The notes: generated from the letters alone by a model not told the origin. 9,618 bases of DNA from Nitrospirae bacterium RIFCSPLOW2_12_42_9 (GCA_001805205.1 MHER01000196.1:1-9618); one strand, 5' to 3'; shown: positions 1-5,934, numbered from the stretch's first letter. Numbers and translations are program-made.

Positions 1-81
1 CCATTTGATACAGACAAAGGGGATTACCTTTCCCCCGTTCACCGAGGGGTTACATCCCTGAGGATATATATTGCGGGATGA
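1..81 (+). CDS. Possible C-terminal end of an upstream gene (partial)
   Basis: Frame 1 is open from the window edge to a TGA at 79-81, giving 26 residues that end in SPVHRGVTSLRIYIAG. Frame 2 stops at about 58-60 and frame 3 almost at once, so frame 1 is the best candidate for the tail of an upstream plus-strand gene ending 27 bases before lgt. I do not recognise the protein, and 26 open codons is weak evidence. If real, the short gap would make lgt the next gene of the same operon. Confidence 0.3.
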   Translation, partial: PFDTDKGDYLSPVHRGVTSLRIYIAG

Positions 82-108
82 CAACAATGTGAGTAATATG
101 TCTCTCAT

Positions 109-888
109 ATGGTCTTTATCCATAACCTTTCTCCAGATGCTGTTACCCTTGGCCCGATTACACTTCCATGGTATGGTCTACTATTAAGTTCAGGAATTAT
201 CCTTAGTTATCTTTTCCTGAGATGGATGTTTAAAAGGGAAGGATATCCAGTCTCTGATCTTGAAAGTGTATTAATCTATCTGTATCTGGGTCTTGTTATT
301 GGTGCACGTCTCGGTGAGGTGATATTCTATGACCCTGTATATTATTTTAAGAATCCCATTGATATTGTAAAAATATGGATGGGAGGTTTATCAAGCCATG
401 GTGCTGCAATAGGGCTGTTTATCTCCTATATTATATGGCTAAAAATACACAGGGTAGAATTTAGAAGATACGCTGATCTCCTTGTATTCGGTGTACCTAT
501 AACAGCGGCCTTTGTTCGGACAGGAAACTTTTTTAACTCAGAGATTGTTGGGATTCCTACCAATGGAAGATGGGGAGTAGTGTTTAAAAGACTGGGGGAG
601 GACTTTCCACGGCACCCTGCACAATTATATGAGGCCATATTGTGCAGTGTAATCTTTATAGTCTTATTAGTTATTTACTTACGATATTTTAAAAAGACCC
701 AATCCCTCTTTTATGTGTTCTTTTTTATGCTGCTGTATTTCTCAGGCAGGTTTATTATAGAGTTCTGGAAGGATATTCATGGTCTGCCTGAAGGGTTTCC
801 TCTTTCAATAGGACAAGTTTTAAGCATTTTCCCAATCTTAATTGCAACAGGATATTTTTTAATAATCTTTCCGAGTCAAAAGATTTAA
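109..888 (+). CDS. lgt: Prolipoprotein diacylglyceryl transferase
   Basis: Lgt moves a diacylglyceryl group from phosphatidylglycerol to the lipobox cysteine of prolipoproteins, the first step of lipoprotein maturation at the inner membrane. The 259-residue protein is hydrophobic throughout, with several membrane helices, and matches the family length. Visible family motifs are LPWYG at 19-23, GGLSSHG at 92-98 (His97 aligns with the essential E. coli His103), RTGNFFNSE at 137-145 (equivalent to R143, N146 and E151 of E. coli), HPAQLYE at 169-175, and RFIIEF at 214-219 (Arg214 aligns with E. coli R239). All key residues are present, so it should be active. ATG 109 is the only possible start, because an in-frame TAA lies at 94-96. 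No strong Shine-Dalgarno is visible. lspA and lnt are not in the window. brnTA follows but has its own promoter. Confidence 0.97.
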   Translation: MVFIHNLSPDAVTLGPITLPWYGLLLSSGIILSYLFLRWMFKREGYPVSDLESVLIYLYLGLVIGARLGEVIFYDPVYYFKNPIDIVKIWMGGLSSHGAAIGLFISYIIWLKIHRVEFRRYADLLVFGVPITAAFVRTGNFFNSEIVGIPTNGRWGVVFKRLGEDFPRHPAQLYEAILCSVIFIVLLVIYLRYFKKTQSLFYVFFFMLLYFSGRFIIEFWKDIHGLPEGFPLSIGQVLSIFPILIATGYFLIIFPSQKI

Positions 889-892
889 TAAT

Positions 893-921
893 TTGACAAA
901 TACATATAATATGCATATAAT
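893..921 (+). promoter_or_regulatory. Consensus sigma70 promoter of brnTA
   Basis: A perfect TTGACA (893-898) and a perfect TATAAT (916-921) are separated by exactly 17 bases. A second TATAAT at 905-910 has no matching -35. The downstream -10 ends only three bases before the toxin ATG at 925, so the transcript would start at or just after that codon unless the upstream hexamer is used, which would leave a leader of about eight bases. Confidence 0.75.
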
Positions 922-922
922 A
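905..922. promoter_or_regulatory. Operator-like near-palindrome over the brnTA -10 box
   Basis: An 18-bp inverted repeat is centred on ATGCAT (911-916). Eight of nine base pairs are symmetric, the only mismatch being 908/919. It covers the -10 hexamer and the candidate upstream -10. BrnA-type ribbon-helix-helix antitoxins repress their own promoters, so this is the natural operator candidate. AT-rich sequence forms palindromes easily, so the function is inferred. Confidence 0.5.
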
Positions 923-924
923 AT

Positions 925-1197
925 ATGAAAGTTGTATGGGATACAAAAAAAGCTGCGGCTAATATTCATAAACATGGCGGAATAGAATTTTCTTATGCTG
1001 CAACAGTACTTGACGATCCTATGGCTGTAACGATTGAGGATCCACGGCATGGTGAGCAGCGGTTTGTAACAGTAGGAACAGATCTTTTAGGGAGGGTGCT
1101 GGTAGTAGTTTATGCGTATGCCGGAGATGAAGAAATAAGGTTAATTTCAGCCAGAAAGGCGAGCCCTAAGGAAAGGAGGTCTTATGAGGAAAAATAA
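925..1197 (+). CDS. brnT: BrnT-family toxin (DUF497)
   Basis: This is a 90-residue BrnT-type toxin, a family of RelE-fold ribonucleases that arrest translation and are neutralised by BrnA. Family landmarks are the N-terminal VVWDTKKAAANIHKHGG (residues 3-19; the WD, N and KHG positions are typical), a central DDP (30-32), RHGEQRF (41-47), and the C-terminal IRLISARKASPKERRSYE, which is the DUF497 signature. Length is normal and the gene is intact. ATG 925 gives the expected N-terminus, but no Shine-Dalgarno precedes it and the promoter ends three bases upstream. It may therefore be translated from a leaderless or nearly leaderless mRNA. It precedes and overlaps the antitoxin gene by 14 bases, the toxin-first order usual for brnTA. 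Confidence 0.93.
   Translation: MKVVWDTKKAAANIHKHGGIEFSYAATVLDDPMAVTIEDPRHGEQRFVTVGTDLLGRVLVVVYAYAGDEEIRLISARKASPKERRSYEEK
1174..1180 (+). promoter_or_regulatory. Strong ribosome binding site of brnA
   Basis: AGGAGGT lies inside the end of brnT, with GGAGG four bases before the brnA ATG at 1184. It is a full anti-16S match, in contrast with the absent site at brnT, and should favour antitoxin synthesis. Confidence 0.8.
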
Positions 1198-1459
1198 AGA
1201 GATGCAGGAAGAATATGATTTTAGCAAAGGGAAAAGGGGGGCTGTAATCCCTCAGCAGGGTAAGACTAGGATTACTATTTGTATTGATACTGATATTCTG
1301 GAATGGTTCAGAGATGAAGCTGAGCGTGAAGGATATGGTTATCAGACTGCTATGAACCAGGCATTACGCAACTATATAAAGCAAGACAAACGGCCAATTC
1401 AGGACATTGTAAGAGAGGCAGTCCGTCAGGAGATCTTAAAATTCAGGAAGGCAGGCTGA
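1184..1459 (+). CDS. brnA: BrnA-family ribbon-helix-helix antitoxin
   Basis: This 91-residue antitoxin should bind and neutralise BrnT and repress the brnTA promoter as a dimer. The N-terminal YDFSKGKRG (11-19) is the conserved toxin-side motif of this family. KTRITICID (27-35) is the DNA-contacting beta strand, followed by helix 1 (DILEWFRDEAERE, 37-49), a GYGYQT turn (50-55) and helix 2 (AMNQALRNYI, 56-65), which together form a ribbon-helix-helix fold. A charged tail of about 25 residues (66-91) extends beyond the fold and is predicted helical. The start at 1184 is fixed by the adjacent AGGAGGT. The 14-base overlap with brnT suggests coupled translation. The family is also annotated as CopG-like or DUF4415. 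The next gene, lipB, is convergent, 28 bases downstream. Confidence 0.92.
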   Translation: MRKNKEMQEEYDFSKGKRGAVIPQQGKTRITICIDTDILEWFRDEAEREGYGYQTAMNQALRNYIKQDKRPIQDIVREAVRQEILKFRKAG

Positions 1460-1487
1460 AGCTCAGGAAATGAATGACCTGAAGGCA

Positions 1488-2237
1488 CTAAGCTACTGCA
1501 ATTAATCTGGTTTCCAAGGCCATATCAAACACAGTGGCAAAGTGTCTGATCAAGGCATCCTCTATCCCTGATAGATTCAATGCCTTGCCCATCACCTTTG
1601 ACATTGAGGTTATCCTTACATTCTCTATATTACATGGAACTATATAATCAAATGGCCTAAGGTCATTATTTACATTCAATGAAAAGCCATGCATGGTAAA
1701 TCCACGAATAATCCTGACACCTATCGAGGCTATCTTTTCTCCATCCACCCAGACACCCGTTAATCCTTTTAATCTTTTGCCGCTTATCATAAATTCTGAA
1801 AGAGTCCTTATCATCACCTCTTCTAACATCCTTAGATACCCGTGATAATCCTCTGTGTATGTCTTAAGGCATAAGACAGGATACACGACGATCTGACCTG
1901 GCCCGTGATATGTAGCCCCACCCCCTCTGTCGACATCGTAGAAGAGAATCCCATGTAAGTTGTTTGCATCTGAAAATCCCCCCTTCCCCCCTTTAATAAA
2001 GGGGGGTGAGGGGGGATTTTCATTGTCCTTTGTGTTAACATGTAACATGGTTGTTTTATTTGATAAAAGTTGCCTGTTGATAGTTCTGCGGCCAAATGTA
2101 TATGCAGGTGGATGCTGGAGGATAATAAGTGTGTCTATTATCTCATTTTGAGATCTGGCATTGAATAATTGTTTTTGAATCCCCCACGCCTCACCATACT
2201 CCACCAAACCCGGTTTGAGTAACTGACATTTTCTCAA
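1488..2237 (-). CDS. lipB: Lipoyl(octanoyl) transferase LipB with in-frame repeat insert
   Basis: LipB transfers octanoate from octanoyl-ACP to the lipoyl-domain lysine of E2 and H proteins; LipA then inserts sulfur. Landmarks are QHPPAYTFGRR (41-51), RGGGATYHGPGQ (104-115), GVWVDGEKIASIGV (161-174) and TMHGFSLNVNNDL (181-193). The catalytic pair is Lys168 and Cys202, whose 34-residue spacing equals that of E. coli K135/C169. PCNI replaces the usual PCGI. The start is TTG 2237: an in-frame stop lies at 2276-2274, and the N-terminus LLKPGLVEYGEA fits the family. GGAAGGA at 2257-2251 is a distant ribosome site. Oddity: residues 73-89 are encoded by a 52-bp palindromic repeat, making the segment between GRR and VDRGG about 52 residues instead of roughly 25. 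The gene starts 47 bases inside the E2 gene. Confidence 0.95.
   Translation of the reverse strand: MRKCQLLKPGLVEYGEAWGIQKQLFNARSQNEIIDTLIILQHPPAYTFGRRTINRQLLSNKTTMLHVNTKDNENPPSPPFIKGGKGGFSDANNLHGILFYDVDRGGGATYHGPGQIVVYPVLCLKTYTEDYHGYLRMLEEVMIRTLSEFMISGKRLKGLTGVWVDGEKIASIGVRIIRGFTMHGFSLNVNNDLRPFDYIVPCNIENVRITSMSKVMGKALNLSGIEDALIRHFATVFDMALETRLIAVA
1971..2022. repeat. 52-bp GC-rich palindromic repeat, copy A (inside lipB)
   Basis: The element runs from TGAAAATCCCCCC to GGGGGGATTTTCA as a near-perfect inverted repeat with an AT-rich centre (TTTAATAAAG). The two arms differ only by TT versus TCA between the C runs. On the lipB strand it reads in frame as ENPPSPPFIKGGKGGFS, and the opposite strand is also stop-free, giving ENPPFPPLIKGGEGGFS. 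It matches copy B at 46 of 50 core positions. No obvious target-site duplication flanks it. Confidence 0.93.
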
Positions 2238-3459
2238 CTTTCGCTTCCCATCCTTCCAGTATCGTTTTAATCTTTAAAAGGAACTGGTCAGCCTGTGCCC
2301 CATCAATAACACGATGATCAAAAGAGAGGCTGAAATATGCCATATGTCTTATTGCAATAGCATCATCAATAACAACGGTCCGTTTTGTTATCGCACCTAT
2401 CCCCAGGATCGCAACCTGTGGCAGAAGAATAATAGGGGTGCCTATAAGGCTTCCGGTTATCCCATAATTAGTAATTGTAAATGTCCCTCCCTGGACTTCA
2501 TCCACCTTTAATCTCTTTTCCTTTGCCCTCTTTGCAAGGTCCTGACTCTCTCTTCCAAGCTCTATAATCCCCTTCCTCTCTGCATCTTTAATAACAGGGA
2601 CAATCAGCCCGTCATCAACAGAGACAGCAATCCCAATGTTAATATATCTCTTGAGTATTATTCCCCCATCACTCCACGAAGAGTTAATAACAGGATATTC
2701 TTTTAGAGCTAAAGCAGCAGCGGAAATAATAAAAGGAAGATATGTGAGATGTACTCCATGAGTTTTCATAATAGCATCTTTGTTGGCATCCCTGTATCTT
2801 GCCACTTTAGTCATGTCTATTTCAAAGGTTGTTGTTACATGAGGAGCGGTCCTCTTACTCTCTGCCATTCTTTCTGCAATGATCTTACGTTTTGGACTTA
2901 AAGGAATAAGTTCTTCTGCGGGTTTTTCAACTTCTATGGCCTTCTCCGGAACTTCTGCCTCTCTTACTTCACGACTTATTGAAACTGATATCTTTCGCGT
3001 CGTTTCAATGTATTCCAGCACATCCTCTTTTGTAACCCTGCCACCCAGTCCTGTCCCTTTAATCTTCTCAAGATCAATACCATATTCCCTGGCTAATCGC
3101 CTGACAAGTGGTGAGTATCTTTTTTCATAGACCTGTTTCTCTTCAATTGTTTCATTCTTTTCTTCAGGTTTTACTTTGATTATTTCAGATATGTCTGTCT
3201 TAGGGGTAAGAAGGACTCCTTGAATATCTTCAATAACAGCAATCACAGTACCCACAGGAACAGTTTCATCCACATGATGAATGATATTTGTTAATATCCC
3301 TGCAACAGGAGATGGCACTTCGGTGTCTACTTTGTCTGTACTGATCTCTACGAGTGGCTGGTCCTTCTCTACCCGCTGGCCTTCCTCTACCAGCCACTTG
3401 AGAATAGTACCTTCTGCAACACTCTCTCCCATCTGAGGCATAATAACATCTTTAGACAT
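2191..3459 (-). CDS. 2-oxoacid dehydrogenase E2 (dihydrolipoyl acyltransferase)
   Basis: E2 is the core of a pyruvate, branched-chain or acetoin dehydrogenase complex and transfers the acyl group from the lipoyl arm to CoA. The 422 residues show one lipoyl domain (about 3-77) with lipoylation site Lys43 in EISTDKVDTEV. A charged linker follows, then a peripheral-subunit-binding domain (about 115-151, YSPLVRRLAREYGIDLEKIK then GTGLGGRVTKEDV), a second linker, and the catalytic domain from about 187. The active-site motif is HRVIDG, with His382 and Asp386. The start is ATG 3459 with GAGGT seven bases upstream. The last 15 codons or so (KMSVTQTGFGGVW) run past the normal family end into the lipB start, an overlap of 47 bases. 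E1beta is 33 bases upstream. Substrate cannot be assigned from sequence alone. Confidence 0.96.
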   Translation of the reverse strand: MSKDVIMPQMGESVAEGTILKWLVEEGQRVEKDQPLVEISTDKVDTEVPSPVAGILTNIIHHVDETVPVGTVIAVIEDIQGVLLTPKTDISEIIKVKPEEKNETIEEKQVYEKRYSPLVRRLAREYGIDLEKIKGTGLGGRVTKEDVLEYIETTRKISVSISREVREAEVPEKAIEVEKPAEELIPLSPKRKIIAERMAESKRTAPHVTTTFEIDMTKVARYRDANKDAIMKTHGVHLTYLPFIISAAALALKEYPVINSSWSDGGIILKRYINIGIAVSVDDGLIVPVIKDAERKGIIELGRESQDLAKRAKEKRLKVDEVQGGTFTITNYGITGSLIGTPIILLPQVAILGIGAITKRTVVIDDAIAIRHMAYFSLSFDHRVIDGAQADQFLLKIKTILEGWEAKVEKMSVTQTGFGGVW

Positions 3460-3492
3460 GTAAAAAACCTCGCAAAAGATTTTATTGAAGGA

Positions 3493-4464
3493 TTAATAGG
3501 CTGCTAATCTTCTGGCGGCCTTAACAATGTCATCCACTTTTGGAATATAGAACTCCTCCAGGGGAGGGCTATAAGGGACAGGTGTATCAGGGGCGCTTAT
3601 CCTCACAACAGGTGCATCAAGGTACTCAAAAACTTCTTCTGAAATAAGTGCAGCAACCTCAGCTCCAACACCACCTGTCCTCGGGGCTTCATAAAGTATA
3701 ATGACTTTGCTGGTCTTCTTTACTGATTCATATATCCCTTTTTTATCCACAGGTAACAGTGTCCTAAGATCAATAATCTCAAGGCTGATACCCTCATCCT
3801 CAAGTATATGTGCAGCCTCGATGGCAATATGTACCATAGCAGAGTATGTGATTATGGAAATATCCTCCCCTTCCTTTATAACCTTTGACTTGCCAATCGG
3901 TACAATATAATCATCTTCAGGTATAGTATCCTTTATCCTTCTGTACAAATATTTATGCTCAAAATATATAACAGGATCATCATCCCGTATTGATGCCTTG
4001 AGTAGACCTTTTGCATCATAAGGATTGGATGGGGCAACTATCTTCAATCCCGGTACATTGAAAAACCACCCTTCCGGACATTGTGAGTGATATGCTGCAC
4101 CATGAATATTTCCGCCGAATGGCGCCCTTATAACAATAGGGGTTTTACCTCCCCAGCGATAGAAATTCTTTGCGGCTACAGAAACGATCTGGTCAAAGGC
4201 ACATGAAATAAAGTCTGCAAACTGCATCTCAACAACAGGTCTCATCCCCATTAGTGCAGCGCCAATAGCTGCACCTGTAAAACCGCTTTCTGAAAGCGGG
4301 GTATCTATCACCCTCCACTGGCCGTACTTTTCATATAAACCCTCTGTCGCACGGAATGCACCACCATAATACCCTATATCCTCTCCCATAAGGAATACAT
4401 TACGGTCCCTTGTCATCTCCTCATCTAATGCCTGTTTTATTGCGTCCAGATATGTGATTTCCAT
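3493..4464 (-). CDS. 2-oxoacid dehydrogenase E1 beta subunit
   Basis: E1beta joins E1alpha in an alpha2beta2 thiamine-diphosphate enzyme that decarboxylates a 2-oxoacid and acylates the E2 lipoyl group. Length is 323 residues, as expected. Visible motifs are MGEDIGYYGGAFRAT (26-40), in which Glu28 is the likely cofactor-activating glutamate, DTPLSESGFTGAAIG (54-68), and HSQCPEGWFFNVPGLKIVAPS (from 126), with His126 the expected catalytic histidine. NPYDAKGLL (147-155) and the C-terminal DLRTLLPVD and YEAPRTGGVGAE motifs mark the transketolase C-domain. The start is ATG 4464, 15 bases after the E1alpha stop, with a purine-rich AAAGGGG about 11 bases upstream. E2 follows 33 bases later in the same operon. 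Relatives include PdhB, BkdB and AcoB, and the sequence does not decide among them. Confidence 0.96.
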   Translation of the reverse strand: MEITYLDAIKQALDEEMTRDRNVFLMGEDIGYYGGAFRATEGLYEKYGQWRVIDTPLSESGFTGAAIGAALMGMRPVVEMQFADFISCAFDQIVSVAAKNFYRWGGKTPIVIRAPFGGNIHGAAYHSQCPEGWFFNVPGLKIVAPSNPYDAKGLLKASIRDDDPVIYFEHKYLYRRIKDTIPEDDYIVPIGKSKVIKEGEDISIITYSAMVHIAIEAAHILEDEGISLEIIDLRTLLPVDKKGIYESVKKTSKVIILYEAPRTGGVGAEVAALISEEVFEYLDAPVVRISAPDTPVPYSPPLEEFYIPKVDDIVKAARRLAAY

Positions 4465-4479
4465 AGATAATAAGCCCCT

Positions 4480-5448
4480 TTAAACAGGTGTTGCATACAC
4501 ACCTTCAATGGCCTCTTTCCCTTCGGGTAACGGGCTTTGTTCTGCAAACTCCACTGCATCCTCGATCTCTTTAACTACCTGTTCGCCGATCTCTTTCAGC
4601 TTCTCCTCTTTTGCGATATTATTAGAGATCAAGTGACTCTCCATATTAATAACAGGGTCTTTCTTTTTCCATTCATCTATTAGTTCCCTGGGGACATATT
4701 TAGCAGCATCATGCTCTGAATGCCCATGCATTCGCATTGTCTTACATTCAATAAACGAAGGCCCCTCACCAAGCCTTGCCCTCTCATATGCATTCCTTGC
4801 AGCCTGATATACAGCCACAACATCATTCCCATCTACTATCTCTGATGGGATTGCGTACGCCAGTGCCCTCTCTGCAACATTCTTTATGGCCATCTGGAGT
4901 TTAACAGGCGTGGAATAGGCATACTGGTTATTATTACAGAAGAACACAACCGGTACTTTCCAGACAGACGCCATATTAAGCGCCTCATGAAAATCACCCC
5001 TGCTTGTCCCTCCGTCTCCTGTACATGCAGCAACAACCCGCTGCTCGCCACGAATCTTAAAGGACAATGCAACCCCGACAGCAACCGGGTAATTATCAGC
5101 AAGATGACTTGGATAGCCCAATACACCGAGGTTAATATCCACCACATGAACATTCCCCTCATTACCTCCTGTAACCCCTGTCTTTTTCCCAAGATACTGG
5201 GCCATAATCCTCCTTGGTGTAATACCTTTAACAAGAAATGCCCCCATGTCCCTGAAATACGGTGCAATAATATCGTTCTTTTCGAGTGCACAGGCATAAC
5301 CTACGGAAATGGCCTCCATACCGTTACTTGTCCACACACCGCCAAGTATCCTTCCCTGGCGATACATAGCAGTTATGCGGTCTTCGAGACCGCGTGTTAG
5401 CTTTAGGAAGTAATACAAACGGAGGAGATCTTCTTTTTCAATATCCAT
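4480..5448 (-). CDS. 2-oxoacid dehydrogenase E1 alpha subunit
   Basis: This is the thiamine-diphosphate-binding subunit of the E1 decarboxylase. The 322 residues carry the cofactor motif GDG (144-146) followed by NNN (172-174) in CNNNQYAYSTP, with the EALNMA helix (155-160) between them. YFRDMGAFLVKGI (64-76) and TGGNEGNVHV (93-102) are typical of branched-chain or acetoin-type alpha subunits. RMHGHSEHDAAKY (239-251) is the conserved regulatory/active-site loop with the GHS..D pattern. A PDH-like alternative cannot be excluded. Start ATG 5448 has a GGGGG tract about nine bases upstream. This is the first gene of the E1alpha-E1beta-E2-lipB operon. Its leader holds palindrome copy B, and the small rubrerythrin-like gene lies 101 bases further upstream on the same strand. 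No E3 gene is visible nearby. Confidence 0.95.
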   Translation of the reverse strand: MDIEKEDLLRLYYFLKLTRGLEDRITAMYRQGRILGGVWTSNGMEAISVGYACALEKNDIIAPYFRDMGAFLVKGITPRRIMAQYLGKKTGVTGGNEGNVHVVDINLGVLGYPSHLADNYPVAVGVALSFKIRGEQRVVAACTGDGGTSRGDFHEALNMASVWKVPVVFFCNNNQYAYSTPVKLQMAIKNVAERALAYAIPSEIVDGNDVVAVYQAARNAYERARLGEGPSFIECKTMRMHGHSEHDAAKYVPRELIDEWKKKDPVINMESHLISNNIAKEEKLKEIGEQVVKEIEDAVEFAEQSPLPEGKEAIEGVYATPV

Positions 5449-5487
5449 GATTATAACCCCCAGGGAAAGTCAGAAAGTGAAGCAAGA

Positions 5488-5539
5488 TGAAAATCCCCCT
5501 ATATCCCCCTTTATTAAAGGGGGGAAGGGGGGATTTTCA
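5488..5539. repeat. 52-bp GC-rich palindromic repeat, copy B (E1alpha leader)
   Basis: The ends are the same as in copy A (TGAAAATC at one side, GATTTTCA at the other) and the centre TTTATTAAAG is shared. It is 46 of 50 identical to copy A read on the minus strand, with all differences clustered in one arm (CTATAT instead of CCTCAC). It lies between the stop of the rubrerythrin-like gene (5550) and the E1alpha start (5448). A transcript through it would form a strong GC-rich hairpin without a following U tract. It also keeps a stop-free frame (ENPPISPFIKGGKGGFS). Confidence 0.93.
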
Positions 5540-5549
5540 AGTAAACTGA

Positions 5550-5795
5550 TCAGAAATTAGCTGTTATAGCCTTATCAATGAACGTTTGGGCTTCAAGGTC
5601 TGAGAGTTGTTTTGCAAGTTCGAGGGCGTGTCCCCTCTCCATCTCAGCAAGTTTAAGGAACATCTTTTTTACCGCAGGCTTAACAGTCCCGGTCGCAGCC
5701 CTGTTATAATAATCACATGAAACATGCTCTTTATTGATTGCATCTTTAAGGACTTCAACCAGGGAAATGATTTCATTGGATTTGTTATCAGTCAT
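5550..5795 (-). CDS. Small rubrerythrin-like (half-ferritin) protein
   Basis: This 81-residue acidic, all-helical protein resembles the first helical hairpin of rubrerythrin/ferritin-like proteins. Residues 8-35 form helix 1, with Glu23 and Tyr29/Tyr30 in the pattern E-x6-Y-x2-A. Residues 38-65 form helix 2, with LAEMERGH giving Glu53 and His56. A short third segment (67-81) completes it. A normal ferritin-like domain needs two such hairpins, so this one would have to dimerise to form a di-iron site. Start ATG 5795 is preferred over GTG 5837 because GGAGG lies six bases upstream of it and the longer start runs into the probable promoter. A role in iron or peroxide handling is inferred. It precedes E1alpha on the same strand, separated by a hairpin-forming repeat, and is divergent from the FMN-protein gene. 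Confidence 0.75.
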   Translation of the reverse strand: MTDNKSNEIISLVEVLKDAINKEHVSCDYYNRAATGTVKPAVKKMFLKLAEMERGHALELAKQLSDLEAQTFIDKAITANF

Positions 5796-5801
5796 ACAAA
5801 C

Positions 5802-5806
5802 CCTCC
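5802..5806 (-). promoter_or_regulatory. Ribosome binding site fixing the half-ferritin start
   Basis: GGAGG (within GAGGAGGG on the minus strand) lies six bases before ATG 5795 and decides the start in favour of the 81-residue product. Confidence 0.75.
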
Positions 5807-5826
5807 TCAATGACCAACAATAAAAG

Positions 5827-5854
5827 ATTAACAGCACTACAATCTAACTGTCAA
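5827..5854 (-). promoter_or_regulatory. Candidate sigma70 promoter of the half-ferritin gene
   Basis: On the minus strand, a perfect TTGACA (5854-5849) is followed after 16 bases by GTTAAT (5832-5827, four of six matches to TATAAT). The expected transcript start near 5820 leaves a leader of about 25 bases containing the GGAGG site. The -10 is imperfect. Confidence 0.45.
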
Positions 5855-5934
5855 CATTTTTTTTTGAAAATCAGCGTGTCCCCTTTTCATAGTTGTTAAA
5901 CTCTGCTAAACTTCGCATTGAACTTATATCCCAC

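Noticed and set aside
864..885. AATCTTT/AAAGATT hairpin at the end of lgt as a terminator
   Set aside because: The seven-pair stem is entirely AT-rich apart from one pair and has no U tract; part of it is coding.
1463..1482. TCAGG/CCTGA hairpin after brnA as a terminator
   Set aside because: Five-pair stem with a ten-base loop and no U tract; too weak to call.
1971..2022. Repeat copy as part of a CRISPR array
   Set aside because: Only two copies more than 3 kb apart, no regular spacers, and one copy is inside a coding sequence.
1960..2151. 63-codon plus-strand open frame across the repeat in lipB
   Set aside because: It exists because the palindrome is stop-free on both strands; it has no ribosome site and is antisense to lipB.
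4884..5400. Two 137-codon open frames, one on each strand, within the E1alpha gene
   Set aside because: They lie wholly inside a gene with clear thiamine-diphosphate motifs, have Cys/His-rich improbable compositions and no ribosome sites. They are shadow frames.
5450..5455. TATAAT on the minus strand two bases before the E1alpha ATG as a promoter
   Set aside because: No -35 match at 16-18 bases, and the position would start transcription inside the coding region. The AT richness of the leader explains it.
5796..5837. 14-codon N-terminal extension of the half-ferritin protein from GTG
   Set aside because: It overlaps the probable -10 box and the GGAGG that serves ATG 5795, and the extra residues do not fit the fold.
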